DNA of 42,675 nt from Saccoglossus kowalevskii (GCF_000003605.2 NW_003142678.1:1-42675); one strand, 5' to 3'. Positions 26,515 through 40,400 are shown, counted from the first letter of the stretch. The notes: generated from the sequence alone by a model not told the origin. Program-made: numbers and translations.

Positions 26515-29500
26515 TTGTATGTATATGCAGATTGTAAATAGCCACACTTGTATGTATATGCAGATTGTAAATAGCCACACTTGTTTGCATATGCAGATTG
26601 TAAATAGCCACACTTGTATGCATATGTGGATTGTAAATGGCCACACTTGTATGTATATGCAGATTGTAAATAGCCACACTTGTATGCATATGCAGATTGT
26701 AAATAGCCACACTTGTTTGCATATGCAGATTGTAAATGGCCACACTTGTATGCAGATGCAGATTGTAAATAGCCACACTTGTATGCATATGCAGATTGTA
26801 AATAGCCACACTTGTATGCATATGCAGATTGTAAATGGCCACACTTGTATGCATATGCAGATTGTAAATAGCAACACTTGTATGCAGATGCAGATTGTAA
26901 ATAGCCACACTTGTATGCATATGCAGATTGTAAATAGCCACACTTGTATGCATATGCAGATTGTAAATAGCCACACTTGTATGCATATGCAGATTGTAAA
27001 TGGCCACACTTGTTTGCATATGCAGATTGTAAATAGCCACACTTGTATGCATATGCAGATTGTAAATAGCCACACTTGTATGCATATGCAGATTGTAAAT
27101 AGCCACACTTGTATGCATATGCAGATTGTAAATAGCCACACTTGTATGCATATGCATATTGTAAATAGCCACACTTGTTTGCATATGCAGATTGTAAATG
27201 GCCACACTTGTTTGCATATGCAGATTGTAAATAGCCACACTTGTATGCATATGCAGATTGTAAATAGCCACACTTGTATGCATATGCAGATTGTAAATAG
27301 CCACACTTGTATGCATATGCAGATTGTAAATAGCCACACTTGTATGCATATGCATATTGTAAATAGCCACACTTGTTTGCATATGCAGATTGTAAATGGC
27401 CACACTTGTATGCATATGCAGATTGTAAATGGCCACACTTGTATTCATATGCAGATTGTAAATAGCCACACTTGTATGCATATGCAGATTGTAAATAGCC
27501 ACACTTGTATGCATATGCAGATTGTAAATGGCCACACTTGTTTGCATATGCAGATTGTAAATGGCCACACTTGTATGCAGATGCAGATTGTAAATAGCCA
27601 CACTTGTATGCATATGCAGATTGTAAATGGCCACACTTGTATGCATATGCAGATTGTAAATGGCCACACTTGTATGCATATGCAGATTGTAAATAGCCAC
27701 ACTTGTTTGCATATGCAGATTGTAAATGGCCACACTTGTATGCATATGCAGATTGTAAATAGCAACACTTGTATGCAGATGCAGATTGTAAATAGCCACA
27801 CTTGTATGCATATGCAGATTGTAAATAGCCACACTTGTATGCATATGCAGATTGTAAATAGCCACACTTGTATGCATATGCAGATTGTAAATAGCCATTC
27901 TTGTTTGCATATGTAGATTGTAAATGGCCACACTTGTTTGCATATGCAGATTGTAAATGGCCCAACTTGTATGCATATGCAGATTGTGAATAGCCATACT
28001 TGTTTGCATATGCAGATTGTAAATGGCCACACTTGTTTGCATATGCAGATTGTAAATGGCCACACTTGTTTGCATATGCAGATTGTAAATGGCCACACTT
28101 GTATGCATATGCAGATTGTAAATAGCCACACTTGTTTGCATATGCAGATTGTAAATGGCCACACTTGTATGCAGATGCAGATTGTAAATAGCCTCACTTG
28201 TATGCATATGCAGATTGTAAATAGCCACACTTGTATGCATATGCAGATAGTAAATGGCCACACTTGTATGCATATGCAGATTGTAAATAGCCATACTTGT
28301 ATGCGTATGCAGATTGTAAATGGCCACACTTGTTTGCATATGCAGATTGTAAATGGCCACACTTGTATGCATATGCAGATTGTAAATAGCCATTCTTGTT
28401 TGCATATGCAGATTGTAAATGGCCACACTTGTTTGCATATGCAGATTGTAAATGGCCACACTTGTATGCATATGCAGATTGTAAATAGCCATACTTGTAT
28501 GCGTATGCAGATTGTAAATGGCCACACTTGTTTGCATATGCAGATTGTAAATGGCCACACTTGTATGCATATGCAGATTGTAAATAGCCATTCTTGTTTG
28601 CATATGCAGATTGTAAATGGCCACACTTGTTTGCATATGCAGATTGTAAATAGCAACACTTGTATGCATATGCAGATTGTGAATAGCCATACTTGTTTGC
28701 ATATGCAGATTGTAAATAGCCACACTTGTTTGCATATGCAGATTGTAAATAGCCATTCTTGTTTGCATATGTAGATTGTAAATGGCCACACTTGTTTGCA
28801 TATGCAGATTGTAAATGGCCCAACTTGTATGCATATGCAGATTGTGAATAGCCATACTTGTTTGCATATGCAGATTGTAAATGGCCACACTTGTATGCAT
28901 ATGGAGATTGTGAATAGCCATACTTGTTTGCATATGCAGATTGTAAATAGCCACACTTGTATGCATATGCAGATTGTAAATAGCCATTCTTGTTTGCATA
29001 TGTAGATTGTAAATGGCCACACTTGTTTGCATATGCAGATTGTAAATGGCCCAACTTGTATGCATATGCAGATTGTGAATAGCCATACTTGTTTGCATAT
29101 GCAGATTGTAAATGGCCACACTTGTTTGCATATGCAGATTGTAAATGGCCACACTTGTTTGCATATGCAGATTGTAAATGGCCACACTTGTATGCATATG
29201 CAGATTGTAAATAGCCACACTTGTTTGCATATGCAGATTGTAAATGGCCACACTTGTATGCATATGCAGATTGTAAATAGCCACACTTGTTTGCATATGC
29301 AGATTGTAAATGGCCACACTTGTATGCATATGCAGATTGTAAATAGCAAGCAACACTTGTATGCAGATGCAGATTGTAAATAGCCACACTTGTATGCATA
29401 TGCAGATTGTAAATAGCCACACTTGTATGCATATGCAGATTGTAAATAGCCACACTTGTATGCATATGCAGATTGTAAATGGCCACACTTGTTTGCATAT

Positions 29501-29752
29501 GCAGATTGTAAATAGCCACACTTGTATGCATATGCAGATTGTAAATAGCCACACTTGTATGCATATGCAGATTGTAAATAGCCACACTTGTATGCATATG
29601 CAGATTGTAAATAGCCACACTTGTATGCATATGCATATTGTAAATAGCCACACTTGTTTGCATATGCAGATTGTAAATGGCCACACTTGTTTGCATATGC
29701 AGATTGTAAATGGCCACACTTGTATGCATATGCAGATTGTAAATGGCCACAC
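26515..29752 (+). repeat. Mixed block with 26-unit duplication and three GGCCCAACTTG modules
   Basis: The first part (to about 27.25 kb) continues the 858-bp repeat: units after 26626 follow those after 25768, lacking two units before the AGCAACAC/GCAGATG pair at 26869. GGCCCAACTTG modules start at 27959, 28817 (858 bp on) and 29048 (231 bp on). A segment at 28.13-28.7 kb is a copy of 18.1-18.68 kb. A 4-bp insertion (AGCAAGCAAC) is at about 29346. No gene is present. Confidence 0.82.
29345..29354. other. Private 4-bp insertion (duplicated GCAA)
   Basis: An AGCAACAC unit reads AGCAAGCAACAC here, a tandem duplication of four bases. It is the largest single indel found in the window and is not seen in any other AGCAACAC unit. 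It could be natural slippage or an assembly error. Confidence 0.8.
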
Positions 29753-30437
29753 TTGTATTCATATGCAGATTGTTAATAGCCACACTTGTATGCATATGCA
29801 GATTGTAAATAGCCACACTTGTATGCATATGCAGATTGTATATAGCCACACTTGTATTCATATGCAGATTGTAAATGGCCACACTTGTATGCATATGTAG
29901 ATTGTAAATAGCCATACTTGTATGCATATGCAGATTGTAAATGGCCACACTTGTATGCATATGCAGATTGTAAATAGCAACACTTGTATGCATATGCAGA
30001 TTGTAAATAGCCACACTTGTTTGCATATGCAGATTGTAAATGGCCACACTTGTATGCATATGCAGATTGTAAATAGCCACACTTGTATTCATATGCAGAT
30101 TGTAAATAGCCACACTTGTATGCATATGTAGATTGTAAATAGCCACACTTGTATGCATATGCAGATTGTAAATGGCCACACTTGTATGTATATGCAGATT
30201 GTAAATAGCCACACTTGTATGCATATGTAGATTGTAAATAGCCCAACTTGTATGCATATGCAGATTGTAAATAGCCACACTTGTATGCATATGTAGATTG
30301 TAAATGGCCACACTTGTATGCATATGCAGATTGTAATGGCCACACTTGTATGCAGATGCAGATTGTAAATATTCCACACTTGTATGCATATGCAGATTGT
30401 AAATAGCCACACTTGTATGCATATGCAGATTGTAAAT
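29753..30437 (+). repeat. Divergent private patch of 33-bp units
   Basis: This stretch still has the 33-bp unit but its order of variants is not found elsewhere. It has GTTAATAG (about 29773), GTATATAG without its usual neighbours, several CATATGTAG units alternating with G-type units, GTAATGGCC (loss of one base near 30335) and AAATATTCCAC (gain near 30372). It lies between well-formed modules. It may be an older, less homogenised piece, or a poorly resolved assembly join. No gene is present. Confidence 0.75.
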
Positions 30438-32101
30438 GGCAGACTTGTATGCATATGCAGATTGTAAATAGCCATACTTGTATGCGTATGCAGATTGTAA
30501 ATGGCCACACTTGTTTGCATATGCAGATTGTAAATGGCCACACTTGTATGCATATGCAGATTGTAAATAGCCATTCTTGTTTGCATATGCAGATTGTAAA
30601 TGGCCACACTTGTATGCATATGCAGATTGTAAATAGCAACACTTGTTTGCATATGCAGATTGTAAATGGCCACACTTGTATGCAGATGCAGATTGTAAAT
30701 AGCCACACTTGTATGCATATGCAGATTGTAAATAGCCACACTTGTATGCATATGCAGATAGTAAATGGCCACACTTGTATGCATATGCAGATTGTAAATA
30801 GCCATACTTGTATGCGTATGCAGATTGTAAATGGCCACACTTGTTTGCATATGCAGATTGTAAATGGCCACACTTGTATGCATATGCAGATTGTAAATAG
30901 CCATTCTTGTTTGCATATGCAGATTGTAAATGGCCACACTTGTTTGCATATGCAGATTGTAAATGGCCACACTTGTATGCATATGCAGATTGTAAATAGC
31001 CACACTTGTATGCATATGCAGATTGTAAATAGCCACACTTGTATGCATATGCAGATTGTAAATAGCCATACTTGTATGCATCTACAGATTGTAAATAGCC
31101 ACACTTGTATTCATATGCAGATTGTAAATAGCCACACTTGTTTGCATATGCAGATTGTAAATAGCCACACTTGTATGCATATGCAGATTGTAAATAGCCA
31201 CACTTGTATGCATATGCAGATTGTAAATAGCCACACTTGTATGCATATGCAGATTGTAAATATCAACACTTGTTTGCATATGCAGATTGTAAATGGCCAC
31301 ACTTGTATGCAGATGCAGATTGTAAATAGCCACACTTGTATGCATATGCAGATTGTAAATAGCCACACTTGTATGCATATGCAGATTGTAAATGGCCACA
31401 CTTGTATGCATATGCAGATTGTAAATAGCCACACTTGTATGCATATGCAGATTGTAAATAGCCATACTTGTATGCATCTACAGATTGTAAATAGCCACAC
31501 TTGTATTCATATGCAGATTGTAAATAGCCACACTTGTTTGCATATGCAGATTGTAAATGGCCACACTTGTATGCATATGCAGATTGTAAATAGCCACACT
31601 TGTATGCATATGCAGATTGTAAATAGCCACACTTGTTTGCATATGCAGATTGTAAATAGCCACACTTGTATGTATATGCAGATTGTAAATAGCCACACTT
31701 GTATGCATATGCAGATTGTAAATAGCCACACTTGTTTGCATATGCAGATTGTAAATAGCCACACTTGTTTGCATATGCAGATTGTAAATGGCCACACTTG
31801 TATGCATATGCAGATTGTAAATAGCCACACTTGTATGCATATGCAGATTGTAAATAGCCACACTTGTATGCATATGCAGATTGTAAATAGCCACACTTGT
31901 TTGCATATGCAGATTGTAAATAGCCACACTTGTATGCATATGCAGATTGTAAATAGCAACACTTGTTTGCATATGCAGATTGTAAATAGCCACACTTGTT
32001 TGCATATGCAGATTGTAAATAGCCACACTTGTATGCATATGCAGATTGTAAATAGCCACACTCGTATGCATATGCAGATTGTAAATAGCCACACTTGTAT
32101 G
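30438..32101 (+). repeat. GGCAGACT module (copy 4), 396-bp block copy 2 and following units
   Basis: GGCAGACT is at 30438, followed by the GCGTATG/CATTCTT series twice. CATCTACAG units at 31079 and 31475 bound the second copy of the 396-bp block (with AATATCAAC near 31260). The next CATCTACAG is at 32102, 627 bp (19 units) later. A CTCGTATG unit near 32061 precedes it, as it does before the CATCTACAG near 7687. No gene is present. Confidence 0.83.
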
Positions 32102-33717
32102 CATCTACAGATTGTAAATAGCCACACTTGTATGCATATGCAGATTGTAAATGGCCACACTTGTATGCATATGCAGATTGTAAATAGCCACACTTGTTTG
32201 CATATGCAGATTGTAAATAGCCACACTTGTTTGCATATGCAGATTGTAAATGGCCACACTTGTATGCATATGCAGATTGTAAATAGCCACACTTGTATGC
32301 ATATGCAGATTGTAAATAGCCACACTTGTATGCATATGCAGATTGTAAATAGCCATACTTGTATGCACATGCAGATTGTAAATAGCCACACTTGTATGCA
32401 TATGCAGATTGTAAATAGCCACACTTGTATGCATATGCAGATTGTAAATAGCCACACTTGTTTGCATATGCAGATTGTAAATAGCCACACTTGTATGCAT
32501 ATGCAGATTGTAAATAGCCACACTTGTTTGCATATGCAGATTGTAAATAGCCACACTTGTTTGCATATGCAGATTGTAAATGGCCACACTTGTATGCATA
32601 TGCAGATTGTAAATAGCCACACTTGTATGCATATGCAGATTGTAAATAGCCACACTTGTTTGCATATGCAGATTGTAAATAGCCATACTTGTATGCACAT
32701 GCAGATTGTAAATAGCCACACTTGTATGCATATGCAGATTGTAAATAGCCCAACTTGTATGCATATGCAGATTGTAAATAGCCACACCTTTTGCATATGC
32801 AGATTGTAAATGGCCACACTTGTATGCATATGCAGATTGTAAATGGCCACACTTGTATGCATATGCAGATTGTAAATAGCCACACTTGTATGCATCTACA
32901 TATTGTAAATGGCCACACTTGTATGCATATGCAGATTGTAAATGGCCACACTTGTATGTATATGCAGATTGTAAATAGCCACACTTGTATGCATATGCAG
33001 ATTGTAAATAGCCACACTTGTTTGCATATGCAGATTGTAAATAGCCACACTTGTTTGCATATGCAGATTGTAAATGGCCACACTTGTATGCATATGCAGA
33101 TTGTAAATAGCCACACTTGTATGCATATGCAGATTGTAAATAGCCACACTTGTATGCATATGCAGATTGTAAATAGCCATACTTGTATGCACATGCAGAT
33201 TGTAAATAGCCACACTTGTATGCATATGCAGATTGTAAATAGCCCAACTTGTATGCATATGCAGATTGTAAATAGCCACACCTTTTGCATATGCAGATTG
33301 TAAATGGCCACACTTGTATGCATATGCAGATTGTAAATGGCCACACTTGTATGCATATGCAGATTGTAAATAGCCACACTTGTATGCATCTACAGATTGT
33401 AAATGGCCACACTTGTATGCATATGCAGATTGTAAATGGCCACACTTGTATGTATATGCAGATTGTAAATGGCCACACTCGTATGCATATGCAGATTGTA
33501 AATAGCCACACTTGTATGCATCTAGATTGTAAATAGCCACACTTGTATGCATATGCAGATTGTAAATGGCCACACTTGTATGCATATGCAGATTGTAAAT
33601 GGCCACACTTGTATGCATATGCAGATTGTAAATGGCCACACTTGTATGTATATGCAGATTGTAAATGGGCACACTTGTTTGCATATGCAGATTGTAAATA
33701 GCCACACTTGTATGCAT
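32102..33717 (+). repeat. Segment A, copy 2, with an extra 494-bp (15-unit) duplication
   Basis: CATACTTGTATGCACATG units at 32354 and 32684 (330 bp apart) and 33178, and the 32-bp CACCTTTTGC unit at 32787 and 33281, mark the segment. Both 32684-33178 and 32787-33281 are 494 bp, that is 15 units with one 32-bp unit. After the second, the 31-bp CATCTAGATT unit (33519) and GGGCAC (33667) keep the spacing seen at 9.76-10.15 kb. The first repeat instead has CATCTACATATTG near 32894, a private change. Confidence 0.9.
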
Positions 33718-35811
33718 ATGCAGATTGTGAATAGTCACACTTGTTTGCATATGCAGATTGTAAATAGCCACACTTGTATGCATATGCAGATTGTAAATAG
33801 CCACACTTGTATGTATATGCAGATTGTAAATAGCCACACTTGTATGTATATGCAGATTGTAAATAGCCACACTTGTTTGCATATGCAGATTGTAAATAGC
33901 CACACTTGTATGCATATGTGGATTGTAAATGGCCACACTTGTATGTATATGCAGATTGTAAATAGCCACACTTGTATGCATATGCAGATTGTAAATAGCC
34001 ACACTTGTTTGCATATGCAGATTGTAAATGGCCACACTTGTATGCAGATGCAGATTGTAAATAGCCACACTTGTATGCATATGCAGATTGTAAATAGCCA
34101 CACTTGTATGCATATGCAGATTGTAAATGGCCACACTTGTATGCATATGCAGATTGTAAATAGCCACACTTGTTTGCATATGCAGATTGTAAATGGCCAA
34201 ACTTGTATGCATATGCAGATTGTAAATAGCAACACTTGTATGCAGATGCAGATTGTAAATGGCCACACTTGTATGCATATGCAGATTGTAAATAGCCACA
34301 CTTGTATGCATATGCAGATTGTAAATAGCCACACTTGTATGCATATGCAGATTGTAAATGGCCACACTTGTTTGCATATGCAGATTGTAAATAGCCACAC
34401 TTGTATGCATATGCAGATTGTAAATGGCCACACTTGTATGCATATGCAGATTGTAAATAGCCACACTTGTATGCATATGCAGATTGTAAATAGCCACACT
34501 TGTATGCATATGCAGATTGTAAATAGCCACACTTGTTTGCATATGCAGATTGTAAATAGCCACACTTGTATGCATATGCAGATTGTAAATAGCCACACTT
34601 GTATGTATATGCAGATTGTAAATAGCCACACTTGTATGTATATGCAGATTGTAAATAGCCACACTTGTTTGCATATGCCGATTGTAAATAGCCACACTTG
34701 TATGCATATGTGGATTGTAAATGGCCACACTTGTATGTATATGCAGATTGTAAATAGCCACACTTGTATGCATATGCAGATTGTAAATAGCCACACTTGT
34801 TTGCATATGCAGATTGTAAATGGCCACACTTGTATGCAGATGCAGATTGTAAATAGCCACACTTGTATGCATATGCAGATTGTAAATAGCCACACTTGTA
34901 TGCATATGCAGATTGTAAATGGCCACACTTGTATGCATATGCAGATTGTAAATAGCCACACTTGTTTGCATATGCAGATTGTAAATGGCCACACTTGTAT
35001 GCATATGCAGATTGTAAATAGCAACACTTGTATGCAGATGCAGATTGTAAATAGCCACACTTGTATGCATATGCAGATTGTAAATAGCCACACTTGTATG
35101 CATATGCAGATTGTAAATAGCCACACTTGTATGCATATGCAGATTGTAAATGGCCACACTTGTTTGCATATGCAGATTGTAAATAGCCACACTTGTATGC
35201 ATATGCAGATTGTAAATAGCCACACTTGTATGCATATGCAGATTGTAAATAGCCACACTTGTATGCATATGCAGATTGTAAATAGCCACACTTGTATGCA
35301 TATGCATATTGTAAATAGCCACACTTGTTTGCATATGCAGATTGTAAATGGCCACACTTGTTTGCATATGCAGATTGTAAATAGCCACACTTGTATGCAT
35401 ATGCAGATTGTAAATAGCCACACTTGTATGCATATGCAGATTGTAAATAGCCACACTTGTATGCATATGCAGATTGTAAATAGCCACACTTGTATGCATA
35501 TGCATATTGTAAATAGCCACACTTGTTTGCATATGCAGATTGTAAATGGCCACACTTGTATGCATATGCAGATTGTAAATGGCCACACTTGTATTCATAT
35601 GCAGATTGTAAATAGCCACACTTGTATGCATATGCAGATTGTAAATAGCCACACTTGTATGCATATGCAGATTGTAAATGGCCACACTTGTTTGCATATG
35701 CAGATTGTAAATGGCCACACTTGTATGCAGATGCAGATTGTAAATAGCCACACTTGTATGCATATGCAGATTGTAAATAGCCACACTTGTATGCATATGC
35801 AGATTGTAAAT
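33718..35811 (+). repeat. Internal TTTTATG-block units with a 792-bp (24-unit) duplication
   Basis: The array enters the TTTTATG block in its middle, at a GTGAATAGTC unit near 33727, so the block start is missing. GCATATGTGG units at 33918 and 34710 are 792 bp apart (24 x 33). The second is preceded by CATATGCCG, linking it to 13.2 and 19.0 kb. A private TGGCCAAACTTG is near 34198. Perfect ATGCATATGCAT sites lie near 35299-35310 and 35497-35508. No gene is present. Confidence 0.83.
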
Positions 35812-37474
35812 GGCAGACTTGTATGCATATGCAGATTGTAAATAGCCATACTTGTATGCGTATGCAGATTGTAAATGGCCACACTTGTTTGCATATGCAG
35901 ATTGTAAATGGCCACACTTGTATGCATATGCAGATTGTAAATAGCCATTCTTGTTTGCATATGCAGATTGTAAATGGCCACACTTGTATGCATATGCAGA
36001 TTGTAAATAGCAACACTTGTTTGCATATGCAGATTGTAAATGGCCACACTTGTATGCAGATGCAGATTGTAAATAGCCACACTTGTATGCATATGCAGAT
36101 TGTAAATAGCCACACTTGTATGCATATGCAGATAGTAAATGGCCACACTTGTATGCATATGCAGATTGTAAATAGCCATACTTGTATGCGTATGCAGATT
36201 GTAAATGGCCACACTTGTTTGCATATGCAGATTGTAAATGGCCACACTTGTATGCATATGCAGATTGTAAATAGCCATTCTTGTTTGCATATGCAGATTG
36301 TAAATGGCCACACTTGTTTGCATATGCAGATTGTAAATGGCCACACTTGTATGCATATGCAGATTGTAAATAGCCACACTTGTATGCATATGCAGATTGT
36401 AAATGGCCACACTTGTTTGCATATGCAGATTGTAAATGGCCACACTTGTATGCATATGCAGATTGTAAATAGCCATTCTTGTTTGCATATGCAGATTGTA
36501 AATGGCCACACTTGTTTGCATATGCAGATTGTAAATAGCCACACTTGTATGCATATGCAGATTGTAAATGGCCACACTTGTTTGCATATGCAGATTGTAA
36601 ATAGCCACACTTGTATGCATATGCAGATTGTAAATAGCCCAACTTGTTTGCATATGCAGATTGTAAATAGCCACACTTGTTTGCATATGCAGATTGTAAA
36701 TGGCCACACTTGTATGCATATGCAGATTGTAAATGGCCACACTTGTATTCATATGCAGATTGTAAATAGCCACACTTGTATGCATATGCAGATTGTAAAT
36801 AGCCACACTTGTATGCATATGCAGATTGTAAATGGCCACACTTGTTTGCATATGCAGATTGTAAATGGCCACACTTGTATGCAGATGCAGATTGTAAATA
36901 GCCACACTTGTATGCATATGCAGATTGTAAATAGCCACACTTGTATGCATATGCAGATTGTAAATGGCAGACTTGTATGCATATGCAGATTGTAAATAGC
37001 CATACTTGTATGCGTATGCAGATTGTAAATGGCCACACTTGTTTGCATATGCAGATTGTAAATGGCCACACTTGTATGCATATGCAGATTGTAAATAGCC
37101 ATTCTTGTTTGCATATGCAGATTGTAAATAGCCACACTTGTATGCATATGCAGATAGTAAATGGCCACACTTGTATGCATATGCAGATTGTAAATAGCCA
37201 TACTTGTATGCGTATGCAGATTGTAAATGGCCACACTTGTTTGCATATGCAGATTGTAAATGGCCACACTTGTATGCATATGCAGATTGTAAATAGCCAT
37301 TCTTGTTTGCATATGCAGATTGTAAATGGCCACACTTGTTTGCATATGCAGATTGTAAATGGCCACACTTGTATGCATATGCAGATTGTAAATAGCCACA
37401 CTTGTATGCATATGCAGATTGTAAATAGCCACACTTGTATGCATATGCAGATTGTAAATAGCCATACTTGTATG
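35812..37474 (+). repeat. GGCAGACT module duplicated with a 1,154-bp period
   Basis: GGCAGACT units at 35812 and 36966 are 1,154 bp apart: 35 units including one 32-bp unit. Both are followed by CATACTTGTATGCGTATG, G-types and CATTCTT. A CCCAACTTGTTTG unit lies near 36638. The segment ends at the CATCTACAG unit at 37475, where the 561-bp HOR begins. No gene is present. Confidence 0.87.
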
Positions 37475-40400
37475 CATCTACAGATTGTAAATAGCCACAC
37501 TTGTATTCATATGCAGATTGTAAATAGCCACACTTGTTTGCATATGCAGATTGTAAATAGCCACACTTGTATGCATATGCAGATTGTAAATAGCCACACT
37601 TGTATGCATATGCAGATTGTAAATGGCCACACTTGTTTGCATATGCAGATTGTAAATGGCCACACTTGTATGCATATGCAGATTGTAAATAGCCATTCTT
37701 GTTTGCATATGCAGATTGTAAATGGCCACACTTGTTTGCATATGCAGATTGTAAATAGCCACACTTGTATGCATATGCAGATTGTAAATGGCCACACTTG
37801 TTTGCATATGCAGATTGTAAATAGCCACACTTGTATGCATATGCAGATTGTAAATAGCCCAACTTGTTTGCATATGCAGATTGTAAATAGCCACACTTGT
37901 ATGCATATGTAGATTGTAAATAGCCACACTTGTTTGCATATGCAGATTGTAAATAGCCACACTTGTATGCATATGCAGATTGTAAATAGCCACACTTGTA
38001 TGCATATGCAGATTGTAAATAGCCATACTTGTATGCATCTACAGATTGTAAATAGCCACACTTGTATTCATATGCAGATTGTAAATAGCCACACTTGTTT
38101 GCATATGCAGATTGTAAATAGCCACACTTGTATGCATATGCAGATTGTAAATAGCCACACTTGTATGCATATGCAGATTGTAAATGGCCACACTTGTATT
38201 CATATGCAGATTGTAAATAGCCACACTTGTATGCATATGCAGATTGTAAATAGCCACACTTGTATGCATATGCAGATTGTAAATAGCCACACTTGTATGC
38301 ATATGCAGATTGTAAATAGCCACACTTGTATGCATATGCAGATTGTAAATAGCCACACTTGTATGCATATGCAGATTGTAAATAGCAACACTTGTTTGCA
38401 TATGCAGATTGTAAATGGCCACACTTGTATGCAGATGCAGATTGTAAATAGCCACACTTGTATGCATATGCAGATTGTAAATAGCCACACTTGTATGCAT
38501 ATGCAGATTGTAAATGGCCACACTTGTATGCATATGCAGATTGTAAATAGCCACACTTGTATGCATATGCAGATTGTAAATAGCCATACTTGTATGCATC
38601 TACAGATTGTAAATAGCCACACTTGTATTCATATGCAGATTGTAAATAGCCACACTTGTTTGCATATGCAGATTGTAAATGGCCACACTTGTATGCATAT
38701 GCAGATTGTAAATAGCCACACTTGTATGCATATGCAGATTGTAAATAGCCACACTTGTTTGCATATGCAGATTGTAAATAGCCACACTTGTATGTATATG
38801 CAGATTGTAAATAGCCACACTTGTATGCATATGCAGATTGTAAATAGCCACACTTGTTTGCATATGCAGATTGTAAATAGCCACACTTGTTTGCATATGC
38901 AGATTGTAAATGGCCACACTTGTATGCATATGCAGATTGTAAATAGCCACACTTGTATGCATATGCAGATTGTAAATAGCCATACTTGTTTGCACATGCA
39001 GATTGTAAATGGCCACACTTGTATGCATATGCAGATTGTAAATAGCCATTCTTGTTTGCATATGCAGATTGTAAATGGCCACACTTGTTTGCATATGCAG
39101 ATTGTAAATGGCCACACTTGTATGCATATGCAGATTGTAAATAGCCACACTTGTATGCATATGCAGATTGTAAATGGCCACACTTGTTTGCATATGCAGA
39201 TTGTAAATGGCCACACTTGTATGCATATGCAGATTGTAAATAGCCACACTTGTATGCATATGCAGATTGTAAATGGCCACACTTGTTTGCATATGCAGAT
39301 TGTAAATGGCCACACTTGTATGCATATGCAGATTGTAAATAGCCATTCTTGTTTGCATATGCAGATTGTAAATGGCCACACTTGTTTGCATATGCAGATT
39401 GTAAATAGCCACACTTGTATGCATATGCAGATTGTAAATGGCCACACTTGTTTGCATATGCAGATTGTAAATAGCCACACTTGTATGCATATGCAGATTG
39501 TAAATAGCCCAACTTGTTTTGCATATGCAGATTTGTAAATAGCCACACTTTGTATGCATATGTAGATTGTAAATAGCCACACTTGTTTGCATATGCAGAT
39601 TTGTAAATAGCCACACTTGTATGCATATGCAGATTGTAAATAGCCACACTTGTATGCATATGCAGATTGTAAAATAGCCATACTTGTATGCATCTACAGA
39701 TTGTAAATAGCCACACTTGTATTCATATGCAGATTGTAAATAGCCACACTTGTTTGCATATGCAGATTGTAAATAGCCACACTTGTATGCATATGCAGAT
39801 TGTAAATAGCCACACTTGTATGCATATGCAGATTGTAAATGGCCACACTTGTATTCATATGCAGATTGTAAATAGCCACACTTGTATGCATATGCAGATT
39901 GTAAATAGCCACACTTGTATGCATATGCAGATTGTAAATAGCCACACTTGTATGCATATGCAGATTGTAAATAGCCACACTTGTATGCATATGCAGATTG
40001 TAAATAGCCACACTTGTATGCATATGCAGATTGTAAATAGCAACACTTGTTTGCATATGCAGATTGTAAATGGCCACACTTGTATGCAGATGCAGATTGT
40101 AAATAGCCACACTTGTATGCATATGCAGATTGTAAATAGCCACACTTGTATGCATATGCAGATTGTAAATGGCCACACTTGTATGCATATGCAGATTGTA
40201 AATAGCCACACTTGTATGCATATGCAGATTGTAAATAGCCATACTTGTATGCATCTACAGATTGTAAATAGCCACACTTGTATTCATATGCAGATTGTAA
40301 ATAGCCACACTTGTATGCATATGCAGATTGTAAATAGCCACACTTGTATGCATATGCAGATTGTAAATAGCCACACTTGTATGCATATGCAGATTGTAAA

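Noticed and set aside
23984-29752. 1,922-codon complement open frame
   Set aside because: Same cause as above: it overlaps plus-strand frames over its full length and shows mixed repeat registers.
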